Source of the DNA: Pegethrix bostrychoides GSE-TBD4-15B
Lineage (GTDB): Bacteria > Cyanobacteriota > Cyanobacteriia > Elainellales > Elainellaceae
DNA length: 40,652 nt
Direction: 5' to 3'
Assembly: GCA_019359155.1 (NCBI GenBank)
Contig: JAHHHV010000026.1
Coordinates: forward strand, 1-40,652
A program made the translations under genes and the position numbers. The notes under the pieces were generated by a model. It saw only the letters and a list, made by a program, of their open reading frames with translations. It was not told the DNA's origin and did not search any database. Of the stretch, positions 1 through 9,000 are shown one piece after another; the stretch's first letter is position 1, and every line of letters begins with the position of its first letter.

Positions 1-583
1 GTTATTGTGCGGAGTGGCATATTTAGGGTCAAGTTCGATTGCTTTGTGGTATGCAGCAATCGCCTCTTCTTGCTTGCCTTGGTCTGAGTACAGATTGCCT
101 AGAGCATTGTGCGGAGCGGCAGATTTAGGGTCAAGTTCGATTGCTTTGTGGTATGCAGCAATCGCCTCTTCTTGCTTGCCTTGGTCTGAGTACAGATTGC
201 CTAAGTTATTGTGCGGGGTAGCAAATTTAGGGTCAAGTTCGATTGCTTTGTGGTATGCAGCAATCGCCTCTTCTTGCTTGCCTTGAGCTTTGTACAGAAT
301 GCCTAAGTTATTGTGCGGAGTGGCAGATTTAGGGTCAAGTTCGATTGCTTTGTGGTATGCAGCAATCGCCTCTTCTTGCTTGCCTTGGTCTGAGTACAGA
401 TTGCCTAGAGCATTGTGCGGAGTGGCAGATTTAGGGTCAAGTTCGATTACTTTGTGGTATGCAGCAATCGCCTCTTCTTGCTTGCCTTGAGCTTTGTATA
501 GATTGCCTAAACCGTTGTGCGGGGTAGCAAATTTAGGGTCAAGTTCGATTGCTTTGTGGTATGCAGCAATCGCCTCTTCTTTT
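1..583 (-). repeat. Tandem 102-bp repeats encoding TPR units
   Basis: A 102-bp unit recurs with a strict period: the stretch ending in ttgtgcgg appears near 5, 107, 209, 311, 413 and 515. The copies differ at only a few positions, for example tctgagtacaga alternating with gctttgtacaga, and gattgc changed to gattac once near 446. Each unit encodes one 34-residue TPR motif of the STAND protein. Near identity at the DNA level, including third codon positions, points to recent duplication or ongoing gene conversion. The array continues beyond the left edge, so the copy number is unknown. Confidence 0.95.
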
Positions 584-2694
584 CTATCTGTTTTACTCAA
601 AACTGCGCCCAAGGAGTAATAGTGAATACTTCGGGTGTCATTTAATCGAACAGCACTCTGAATGGCTAGTTCCCCTTCGGTAGAATATCCGGCATCTAAA
701 GCACCGTCAGCCCAGATAAATTTGCTGCTGAGGTTATAGAAGGCAGCAGCCAAGCTTTTTCGCAGCCTCAACGCTTGTTCAGGCAACTGCCGTTCAATCT
801 CCAGATAGATTTGCAATGCCTGCTGATAGTTCTCCTGCCGAGACAGCAGCTTTCCCTCCTGCAATCGCAAAATTAGCCACCGGGCTTCGGCTCCAGCTCC
901 ATCCATCCACTTGCGCTGCGCCAGTTTTTTCAGCTCAACAAGCAGCGCTTTCACTTCTTCCAAATCCGGCGATTCGGCCAGCGCATTCTTCATCCAGCCA
1001 AATCGCTGCTGTCCTTCACGATCAAAGCAGGGCTGAAACAGCTCAGCCATTTCCAGCAGATTGCGCGTCCAGCTGCGGCTATATTGCCAGCCTTCCAAAA
1101 ACAAAGGCACTAGCTCTCGCCAGCCTGCCTCTGGGCTTTGCCAAAAGGCATGATTGACAATATGCAGCAGCGTTTCAGAAATCGCCTCTTCGCCATACCA
1201 ATCTCCCCGATCCGCAATATCCTGCGTGCGTTCCTCCAGCTTTAACCGCAGCCAGATCAGCGCCCGCTCATTCACCTGCTGCACTCGCGGATCATTTCGC
1301 CGCAGCGGATTCAACAAATATTCGCGCAGAAACCTTGTAAATTTGCTGTCCAGGCTCAGTTGCTCCGCCCAAATAAACGAGTAGCGCTGCCGCAACCCCT
1401 GCAACGCCTGATCCAAATTTGGCTCATCCAGCATCTGCTGCAACAGTTCCGCATCCGGTCGCCGCAAAATCGCCAGCGCATAGACCGCCCGCAAATCGCC
1501 CTCGCTGTCTTTCGCCTCAATGCAATGCATCAAAAATCGTTCGCAGGTCTGCTTAATCACCCGCTCTCGCGCCGTGCCGCTCTGCTGGCTAGTGGGTGGC
1601 ATTACAATTTCAGCAATCGGCTTCCCCTCGCGCCACATTGCCGCCGCCTCAGCAATCACAAAGGGAATCCCAAAGCTAAACTCCGTCAGCTGCTCCACCT
1701 GCTCCGGTGTCAGGGGCTGCTCCGGCACAGCTCCAGCAAAATACTCCTGAATTTGATCAGCGCTAAACTCGGCCAGTTTCTTGGTATAGAGCCGATCTTC
1801 CGTAAACTTCTGCCGATAGCCGCGAAAATACGCCTTGCCGCGCAACTCACTATCCGCCAAATTTGCCCGCCCTGCAATTACCCAAATTGTGTTGCCGCTC
1901 CGTCCCATCACCTCACGCAGCGTATAGTCACACTCCGGGCGATCCACCGTCTCATAGGTATCCAGCAAAATCAGCAGCGGTTTCTGTCTTGCCAAGGCTG
2001 CAATCCCGCCGCCCAAAGCCTCTGCCAGCTTTTGATTTGGCTGAGCATAAACCTCATACTCTTTCGGCGTGAGCGCCCGCTGCACAAACTGCCGCGCCTG
2101 CGACAGCCCTTCTGCTCCCAGGTTTAGCCCCAGCTCAATTGCATCCGCCGGAACCAACTCAACCCCTGCCGTATGCTGTCGAATAATCCAGCCAATTCCC
2201 TGCGCCCCAAACTTACTCACCTGCTTCACTAGCGGATTTTCCGGCTGCGCCTGAATCTGCTTTTCCAGCTTTGCCTCTGCTGCCTTCAGCAATTCAACCT
2301 GCCTGCGATATTCCTCAAAATAACCACCCCAATTCGCATTCACCAATCCCTTATGCAGCACTTCCAGCACCGTTTGCGGCTGAATAAAATCATGCCCCAC
2401 CTTCAAATCTGGATGCAGTCCTTTCTGCTCTTCCCAGTCCAAAAATAGCCGCTGCACCTGCCTCGCCAAAGCTGGCTCATCTGCAATCGCTCGCAGCCTG
2501 CGAATCAAGCGCGACTTACCCATGCCGCCCTCGCCATAGAGCAACATTACAGAGGTCTGCTCATCCTGCGCTTTCACAAACGGTCTTGAAAAAGTTGGTA
2601 AATGTTTCCGCCACCCAGACGGTTGATACGAGGCCAACATCCGCCGAAATTGATTCTGTTCCTCAGTCCGACCCAAAAACAGTGTTTCTGTCAT
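1..2694 (-). CDS. STAND-type NTPase with C-terminal TPR array (partial, C-terminus off the left edge)
   Basis: One uninterrupted minus-strand frame runs from an ATG at 2694 to the first base of the window, 898 codons with no stop. An in-frame ATG at 2703 is an equally possible start; neither has a clear ribosome-binding site. Residues 54-61 are a Walker A loop (GEGGMGKS). Residues 239-247 (PLLILLDTY) are a Walker B strand. VIAGR near 272 resembles the STAND sensor-1 arginine, and FGIP near 341 resembles the GxP motif that follows it. A helical linker leads to TPR units starting near residue 690; the last six are almost identical 34-residue repeats (EEAIAAYHKAIELDPK). In known STAND proteins a repeat array senses a ligand and ATP-driven oligomerisation passes on the signal. 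I see no separate effector domain before the P-loop. rluD lies 49-58 bp upstream on the same strand. Confidence 0.85.
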   Translation of the reverse strand, partial: MTETLFLGRTEEQNQFRRMLASYQPSGWRKHLPTFSRPFVKAQDEQTSVMLLYGEGGMGKSRLIRRLRAIADEPALARQVQRLFLDWEEQKGLHPDLKVGHDFIQPQTVLEVLHKGLVNANWGGYFEEYRRQVELLKAAEAKLEKQIQAQPENPLVKQVSKFGAQGIGWIIRQHTAGVELVPADAIELGLNLGAEGLSQARQFVQRALTPKEYEVYAQPNQKLAEALGGGIAALARQKPLLILLDTYETVDRPECDYTLREVMGRSGNTIWVIAGRANLADSELRGKAYFRGYRQKFTEDRLYTKKLAEFSADQIQEYFAGAVPEQPLTPEQVEQLTEFSFGIPFVIAEAAAMWREGKPIAEIVMPPTSQQSGTARERVIKQTCERFLMHCIEAKDSEGDLRAVYALAILRRPDAELLQQMLDEPNLDQALQGLRQRYSFIWAEQLSLDSKFTRFLREYLLNPLRRNDPRVQQVNERALIWLRLKLEERTQDIADRGDWYGEEAISETLLHIVNHAFWQSPEAGWRELVPLFLEGWQYSRSWTRNLLEMAELFQPCFDREGQQRFGWMKNALAESPDLEEVKALLVELKKLAQRKWMDGAGAEARWLILRLQEGKLLSRQENYQQALQIYLEIERQLPEQALRLRKSLAAAFYNLSSKFIWADGALDAGYSTEGELAIQSAVRLNDTRSIHYYSLGAVLSKTDRKEEAIAAYHKAIELDPKFATPHNGLGNLYKAQGKQEEAIAAYHKVIELDPKSATPHNALGNLYSDQGKQEEAIAAYHKAIELDPKSATPHNNLGILYKAQGKQEEAIAAYHKAIELDPKFATPHNNLGNLYSDQGKQEEAIAAYHKAIELDPKSAAPHNALGNLYSDQGKQEEAIAAYHKAIELDPKYATPHNN

Positions 2695-2752
2695 CCGGTG
2701 CATCAACTTGGGAGTTTTCTATACTCTAACCGGAGTCTCCAATAACTCCCCC

Positions 2753-3709
2753 TCACAGCCCTGCCCGCCGCCGCAGTACCTCCAGCAGCGTCAAAATATG
2801 CGCGGGAATAGGGGCAGTCACTTCAATTGGTAGATCTGTGACCGGATGCTGGAGCCTTAGCTTCCAGGCATGGAGCGCCTGACCCGGCAAATTCACGCCC
2901 ACCGAACGCCCCGCCCCATAGACCGGATCGCCTACCACCGGATGGTTAATGTGAGCGCTATGCACCCGGATCTGATGCGTGCGTCCAGTTTCCAGCTCAA
3001 ACCGGATCAGGCTGTAGTTACCCAGGCGTTCTGCCACTTGCCAATGCGTCACGGCACGTCTGCCGCCTTTGGCTTCCGGCACAACCGCCATTTTCTTGCG
3101 GTCAATCAGGTGACGACCCACGGGGGCATCGACCGTGCCGATGGCGGTAGCAGGTGCGCCGTAGACCACGGCCAAATAGACGCGGCGAGCAGTTTTAGTT
3201 TTGAACTGCGCCTGCAAATTCTGGTGCGCCCGGTCGGTTTTGGCAATCGCGAGTGCGCCGCTGGTGTCTTTGTCGAGCCGATGCACAATTCCCGGACGCT
3301 CCACGCCGCCAATCCCGGCCAGATCCTCACAGTGAGCCAGCAGCGCATTCACCAGCGTATCGTGCTGATGTCCAGGAGCCGGATGCACCACCAGCCCCAC
3401 GGGTTTATTGACAATCAACAGCTGATCGTCTTCGTAGAGAATGTCGAGCGGCATAGCGACCGGAACCAAATCAAGCGATTCGACAGGCGGAATTGTCACC
3501 TGCACCTGATCACCCGCCTGCATGATCTGCTTGCGCGAGGTGCAGACCTGCTGGTTGATTTGGATTTGCCCTTGCTCAATGAGCTTCTGGATACGCGAAC
3601 GAGACAGATCGCTGATTTGGTCGGCTAGCCAGCGGTCGAGCCGTTCGCCACTATTGAGCACCGCGAGCTGAGCGGCAGAGCTGAGATGAGCATCGGGGGT
3701 TAGGTTCAC
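2753..3709 (-). CDS. rluD: RluD/RluA-family 23S rRNA pseudouridine synthase
   Basis: It isomerises uridines in 23S rRNA in the cytoplasm. From a GTG at 3709 the protein is 318 residues, usual for the RluA/RluC/RluD family. It opens with an S4 RNA-binding domain (ERLDRWLADQ, then SRSRIQKLIEQGQI). The catalytic segment HRLDKDTSG follows, with the nucleophilic Asp near residue 146, and then the family motif GRTHQIRVH. The frame stays open upstream to a TTG at 3802, but that adds a basic, unconserved 31-residue tail and would leave only 22 bp to the divergent gene at 3825; the GTG start leaves room for promoters. Which uridines it modifies cannot be read from sequence, so the symbol is by family resemblance. 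The STAND gene follows downstream on the same strand. Confidence 0.9.
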   Translation of the reverse strand: MNLTPDAHLSSAAQLAVLNSGERLDRWLADQISDLSRSRIQKLIEQGQIQINQQVCTSRKQIMQAGDQVQVTIPPVESLDLVPVAMPLDILYEDDQLLIVNKPVGLVVHPAPGHQHDTLVNALLAHCEDLAGIGGVERPGIVHRLDKDTSGALAIAKTDRAHQNLQAQFKTKTARRVYLAVVYGAPATAIGTVDAPVGRHLIDRKKMAVVPEAKGGRRAVTHWQVAERLGNYSLIRFELETGRTHQIRVHSAHINHPVVGDPVYGAGRSVGVNLPGQALHAWKLRLQHPVTDLPIEVTAPIPAHILTLLEVLRRRAGL

Positions 3710-3824
3710 AAACTTCAGGATGATTGACCGGATGAGGAAAAATTTGGCTATTCTATTGGATATTCTAGTTGACGCCCTGATTTTCGACCTGATGTTGCTC
3801 AACTGCCCCCTCTAACCGCTGGCG

Positions 3825-4319
3825 ATGGCTGATCCTGTGAACTTCATCCTGATCATTCAGCCCATGAGCCGCCAAGGCACAATCTGGCAGTCAATTTTGC
3901 GCTCTCAGGGCATCTCGGTGATTTGGGAGCATCCCGATGTGAATCTAGCCGAGAGTTTTAAGCATTTGAAGTCCGCGCGCGTGCCGCTGCCTGATCTGCT
4001 GCTAATTGATACGAGAGTGCAGACGCTCAACGCCTACTCACTCTGCCGCTGGTGCCGCGACCACTACCCAGAAGTCCAGATTGTGCTGGTGAACGGGGCG
4101 CAGAAGACAATTAGCCCGTCTGAGCGGGAATGGGCGCTCTGTCAGGGTGCAGCCGATCTGCTGCCGCGACTCCAGCGCGACCGGCTAGTAAGCGGAGCCG
4201 TCGTGCGGATTCGGCGGATTTTGGAGCTGCTCGATCGCCATACGCTAGACAGCGGGGCGCTGGTCAATGCCTTAATGGGAGCCAGCCGCGAGGATCGCAG
4301 GAAAATGATGGATCTGTGA
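3825..4319 (+). CDS. Degenerate response-regulator receiver-like protein
   Basis: A 164-residue protein with the fold pattern of a CheY receiver: a hydrophobic first strand (FILIIQP), a second at ISVIWE, and a third ending in LLLIDTR, which places an Asp at position 62 where the phospho-acceptor sits. The acidic pair that normally follows strand 1 and binds magnesium is missing (IIQP instead of VDD). Phosphorylation is therefore doubtful and the domain may act as a pseudo-receiver. The C-terminal helix region (LVSGAVVRIRRILELL) is not a recognisable output domain. I believe it belongs to a conserved cyanobacterial family of unknown role. It is divergent from rluD and convergent with the next gene, with 3 bp between stop codons. 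Confidence 0.75.
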   Translation: MADPVNFILIIQPMSRQGTIWQSILRSQGISVIWEHPDVNLAESFKHLKSARVPLPDLLLIDTRVQTLNAYSLCRWCRDHYPEVQIVLVNGAQKTISPSEREWALCQGAADLLPRLQRDRLVSGAVVRIRRILELLDRHTLDSGALVNALMGASREDRRKMMDL

Positions 4320-4322
4320 GCG

Positions 4323-5885
4323 CTACAGAATCGGACGGGTTAGCCACTGCCAGATCTGGTCGAGCCGTCGCTCCACCCAAAGCATGCCGTGGTCGAGCCA
4401 TTCCAAGACCTGCTCTAGCGGATGCTTGACGTATTCCACAAGCTGAACCTCGGTTTCGATCCAGCTCTGAGGCACCATCGCGGCTTCCTCGGAGTTGGCG
4501 GTATCGAGTGAGGTAAGCGGCACTCCGGCAGGCTGACGGCGCTGAAGCGGACGTGCCATGCCGTAGTCTGCATCCCATTCGCTGATCGCGCCCGCCTGGA
4601 AGCCATCACTTTTGGCCTGGGTCTGGCCTTTCAGCGAGAGTTCCATTGCGGCGGTGTCGGTAACTTCCCAGGCGGCAGCTTCAGCGAGATCAGGCAGCAG
4701 GCTATGCAGCGACCGCTTCAGCCAGCTCACGTAGAGGGCAGTGTTGCTGCGAACGGAAGAAAGCTCAGCCGCATTCAGGCTCTCGGTTGCAGCAGGCGCG
4801 GCTCTGAGTCCTGGAACTTGGCTCACCCAGCGATCCAGCGCTAGCAGCCAGTCGGCGGGGGCTGAGGCTTGAGGCTGAAGCTCCGGCAGTCTAGCCGCAG
4901 GCAGCAGCTGCAACTGTCGCTGAAACTGCTGGACGCCGGCTGGCCAGGAGCGTTGGGTCAAGGCCGTTTTGCTCGCTTGCCAGCCGGCCAAAACCAGATG
5001 ATTCGCGCTGCGGCCAGTCTCTCTGAGCCAGCCGTAAAACTGCGCCTCTGCCGCTTCCCAAGTGGGCTGAGCAGAGCGGAGTGAGGCCGACGATGCAGCC
5101 TGCGGCAAACTGAGCCGGGATTCCTGAAATAGATTGGCTGCCCCAGCCACAGCACTGCGCTGCATCCAGGCCATCAGGCCTCGCCAAGCGCGGATCGGCG
5201 GCAGAGCGTTCTGCTGAGGTTTGGGGGGTGGCAAGTAGGTAGAAAGCGACTGAGCGTGAAACTGAGCGTGAGACTGAGCATGAGTCCGAGCGACCTGCCC
5301 AAAGCGCCGCTGCTGTCGCCAATAGCCCGCTAGCTCCCAGGCCATCCGCTGCGTCAGATGCGTTTGCTGAACGGGCGTGAGAATATCGAGAATCTGGTTG
5401 CCTGCCGTCACCAGCACCAAGCTGCCCGTGCCCAGCATTGAGGCCAGTCCGCGCACCTGCAAACTGGCGGTGAGCTGAGCGGTGGCGACCAGTAGCTCTG
5501 CGGCGTGAGTGCGGTGCGGCTGCTTGGCCGAATCCCGCAGCGCCAGCGCCAGCTCTGGCGGAGCCTCACCCGGCAGATGTACCGCGAGCTGCGAGAGATC
5601 TTGCAGCAGATTTTGGATGGGCGCATCGGCAGGCAGCAGCGGGGTAGCGCTCAGGACGCGAGCCGCTGAGCGTAGGCGAGGTACAGCTTGGCGAACGGCT
5701 TGCTGGAGCTGGCGGTTGAGCAGACGCGCCGACTGAAACGTGACGTAGACCGGATAGAGCAGAATCTGCACGCCCCAAACCGCCGCCACTTTGGCCTGCC
5801 GCCAGGTTTTGGCCGACTGGTGGCGCAGTTGCAGCGACTGCCGCGACAGAAAGTTAAACAGCTTGCTGTGATAGCGTCCAGACAT
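4323..5885 (-). CDS. Conserved cyanobacterial protein of unknown function (520 aa)
   Basis: The frame is long, intact and bounded sensibly by its neighbours. The N-terminus (MSGRYHSKLFNFLSRQSLQL) is basic and is followed by a hydrophobic stretch (VWGVQILLYPVYVTF, about residues 34-48) that could touch or cross a membrane. The middle is rich in Ala, Gln and Leu and probably helical, with a short 4-residue repeat (HAQS/HAQF) near residue 210. The C-terminus carries aromatic, acidic segments (WLDHGMLWVERRLDQIW). I recognise no enzyme motif. The N-terminal segment resembles proteins I associate with other cyanobacteria, so it is probably a lineage-specific conserved gene. No ribosome-binding site is evident before the ATG at 5885. 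It converges on the receiver-like gene. Confidence 0.7.
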   Translation of the reverse strand: MSGRYHSKLFNFLSRQSLQLRHQSAKTWRQAKVAAVWGVQILLYPVYVTFQSARLLNRQLQQAVRQAVPRLRSAARVLSATPLLPADAPIQNLLQDLSQLAVHLPGEAPPELALALRDSAKQPHRTHAAELLVATAQLTASLQVRGLASMLGTGSLVLVTAGNQILDILTPVQQTHLTQRMAWELAGYWRQQRRFGQVARTHAQSHAQFHAQSLSTYLPPPKPQQNALPPIRAWRGLMAWMQRSAVAGAANLFQESRLSLPQAASSASLRSAQPTWEAAEAQFYGWLRETGRSANHLVLAGWQASKTALTQRSWPAGVQQFQRQLQLLPAARLPELQPQASAPADWLLALDRWVSQVPGLRAAPAATESLNAAELSSVRSNTALYVSWLKRSLHSLLPDLAEAAAWEVTDTAAMELSLKGQTQAKSDGFQAGAISEWDADYGMARPLQRRQPAGVPLTSLDTANSEEAAMVPQSWIETEVQLVEYVKHPLEQVLEWLDHGMLWVERRLDQIWQWLTRPIL

Positions 5886-6021
5886 GGTGAGGCCAGACAG
5901 GGTGAGAGAGGGGAATCAGGTTGCGACAAAGCCAGCCGCAGCGAATAATAAGACTCAGTTTCTCGATCTTAAGCCCTCCGAGTCTTAAGCCCCGATCTTA
6001 ACCGGAATCCCCCGCACAAAT
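5886..6021. promoter_or_regulatory. Divergent intergenic region between the 520-aa protein and the alpha-mannosidase
   Basis: This 136-bp gap must hold promoters for both divergent genes. It contains repeated short words: cgatcttaa twice and gtcttaagcc once, all between about 5964 and 6003. They could be operator half-sites or a small local duplication. No convincing -35/-10 pair was found. Confidence 0.3.
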
Positions 6022-9000
6022 ATGACCTACTCCGCGATTCCCTCTGCCATCCAGAATGCGACCGTCCAGAATTCGGCGGTAAATAGCCAAATCTCTGGCG
6101 ATATTCGCCGCCTGCGTCAGCTCAACCAGCAGGATATCCAGGCCAACTGGCGCGGCTACCAGGGCAATTTGAGCGCCGCACAGGCCGCCACGGGCTGGCA
6201 GCTCTGGGGCAAGCTTACGCCAGATGGCAACAACCAAATCGTCTGGCCGAAAGGTCGCAAGGTGCTGTGGCTGGGGCAGCGGCTGCTGGTGCCGCACAAC
6301 TTGCAGGGCTACTACCTTCAGGGCTTGCTGCTGCGGCTGGGGCTGAACTGGTGGGCGAATGCGGCTCAGGTCTACGTCAACGGTAGGCTGGTGCAGGAAG
6401 GCGATCTGTTTGATAACAACGTGCGTCTGCTGCTCAGTCCTGCGGTCAAAATTGGCAATGCGATAGATATTTTGCTGCGGTTGGAAAGTCCGGGGCATGC
6501 CAACGGCGCGTTGGTGAGGGCAGTCTGCCTGTATGAGCTGGCCTCGCAGGCGGTGAATCCGACCGCTGAGCCAGCTTTTGTGGCAGATGAGGTGAATGTT
6601 TTACAGGAGTTTCTCAACGCCCATGCGCCCGATCAGCTCAAGTCTGTGGCGGCAGCACTGGCTAAACTGCCCTGGTCGGTGCTGAGCGTCACCGATCGCG
6701 CCAGCTTTGACCGAGGCTTGGTGAAGCTGCGCGACGAGTTGAAGCCGCTGGGCGCAATCCCGAAAGCACGTCAGATGCAGCTGGTGGGACATGCGCATCT
6801 GGATATGGCTTGGCTCTGGCCAGTGCGCGAAACCTGGCAGGTGGCTGAACGCACCTTTCGCTCGGTGCTCAGCCTGCAACAAGATTTTCCAGAGCTGACC
6901 TTTGCCCATACCTCGCCCGCCCTCTACGCCTGGATTGAGCAGAATCGCCCCGATTTATTTGCCCAGATTCAGGCCAAAGTTAAAGCGGGCAGTTGGGATG
7001 TCTCGATTGGCCCCACCTGGATTGAGCCAGAGATGAATTTGGGCAACGGCGAGACGATTGCGCGGCATCTGCTCTACGGCCAGCGCTACCTTCAGCAGAA
7101 ATTTGGCAAAACGGGCACGGCGGCTTGGCTGCCCGACACCTTCGGCTTCAACTGGCAGCTGCCGCAGCTGCTCCAGCAGGGCGGCGTTGAGTTTTTTGTC
7201 ACCCAAAAGCTGCGCTGGAACGATACAACCAAATTCCCTTACGCGCTGCACCAGTGGCAAGCCCCAGACGGCACGGCGCTCACTAGCGTTCATTCAGCCC
7301 CAATTGGCGAAGGCATCGATCCCGTCAAAATGGCGCGCTACAGCTGCGACTGGGAGCAGAACACAGGGCTACCAACCGCGCTCTGGCTGCCTGGCGTGGG
7401 CGATCACGGCGGTGGCCCGACCCGCGACATGCTGGAGCTGGCGCGGCGCTGGCAGCAGTCGCCGTTTTTCCCAAGGTTGCAGTTCAGCTCGGCGGAAGCC
7501 TACCTGAAGTCGCTGCCGCAGACCGCCAGCCTGCCTGTTTGGGACTCGGAGCTGTATCTGGAGTTCCATCGCGGCTGCTACATCAACCGTGGCGACCAAA
7601 AGCAGTTCAACCGCCGCTGTGAAGATACGCTCTTCGAGGCCGAGCTGTTTGCCTCGCTGCGGACATTGTTCACGGGCACGGCTTACCCCAAGGCCGAGCT
7701 AGAAGCGGCCTGGAAGAAAGTACTGTTCAACCAGTTTCACGATATTTTGCCGGGAACCTCGATTCCAGAAGCCTTTGTGGATGCCAACCGCGACTGGCAG
7801 GCGGCGCTCGATACGGCCTGGAATACGCGCCAGCAGGCGATGCAGGGGCTGATTGCTCAGGTCAATCTGCCGCCCGCGCCGCATCCCCAGGCGCGTCTGG
7901 TAGCGGTGTTTAATCCGCTGAGCTGGCCGCGCTCAGAGCTAGTGACGGTTTCGGCGCAGCAGACTCAGGACGAACGCGCTTGCTTCTGGCAGATTCGCGA
8001 CTTGAACGGCCAGGAAATTGCCTCGCAGCCGCACTGCTGGCGCGAAGGCGGCAAAACCTACTGCCAGATTTTCTTCCGCGCCGAAAATATTCCAGCCATT
8101 GGCTATCGCTGCTTTTGGCTGCTGCCAAGGAGCAGCGGCAATCCAGTGCCGCCTGTGCCGAGTTCTGGCTTTGCGCTGGAAAATACGCGGCTGCGCGTCA
8201 CGGTCGATCCGGCGACGGGGAATTTATCAGGGCTATTTGACAAGCTCTACCGGCGCGATTTGCTCAGCGCCAGCAGCAATCAGCTTCAGGCATTCCGCGA
8301 CCAGGGGCAATATTGGGATGCCTGGAATATCGACCCCAAGTACGCTCAGTTTCCGCTGCCTGCCTCGCAGCTAACCCAGATTTTCTACGAAGACAAAGGC
8401 AGTCTGACAACGCGGATTCGGGTGATTCGCAAGATTGGCCAGTCTACGTTCAATCAGCTTTACGTGCTCGATCAAGGCAGCGAGATCCTTAAAATCGAAA
8501 CTCAGGTGGACTGGCGCGAACGGCATGTGCTGGTCAAAGCCGCCTTTAACTTCAACATCAACGCCAATTTCGCCAGCTACGAAATTCCCTGCGGCGTGAT
8601 CCAGCGCCCGACTCGCCCCCAAACCGAAGCCGAAAAAGCCAAGTGGGAAGTCTCGGCGCTGCGCTGGGCTGACCTGAGCGACACCGCCAGCAATGACTCC
8701 TACGGCATCAGCATTCTCAGCGACTACAAGCAGGGCTACGACGCTAAACCCGCTCAGATTCGGCTGTCGCTGCTGCGCGGCTCTGAATGGCCTGACCCTA
8801 ACTCTGATCTGGGGCAGCATCAGTTCACCTATGCCCTCTATCCGCATGACCGCAACTGGAAGGCGGCGCAGACTCCCCGGCGCGGCTATGAGGTCAATCA
8901 GCCTCTGCGCGTCCTAACGCTCGATCCGGCCACGCTGAGGCGGGTTGGATCTGCGAGCCTGCCGCCTGTGGGCAATTTCCTGTCGCTGCCCTCCAACTTC

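Noticed and set aside
1-583. CRISPR array
   Set aside because: The repeats are contiguous 102-bp coding units with no variable spacers, and they encode TPR motifs.
5-2254. Plus-strand open frames across the first 2.2 kb, including one of 255 codons
   Set aside because: They are shadows of the minus-strand STAND/TPR gene, which has the P-loop, Walker B and TPR motifs. The plus-strand products are low-complexity and follow the same 102-bp repeats.
2718-2745. Promoter for the STAND gene (ttattg, 16 bp, tataga on the minus strand)
   Set aside because: The -35 match is weak and the implied leader is under 20 bases, so it was not listed as a feature.
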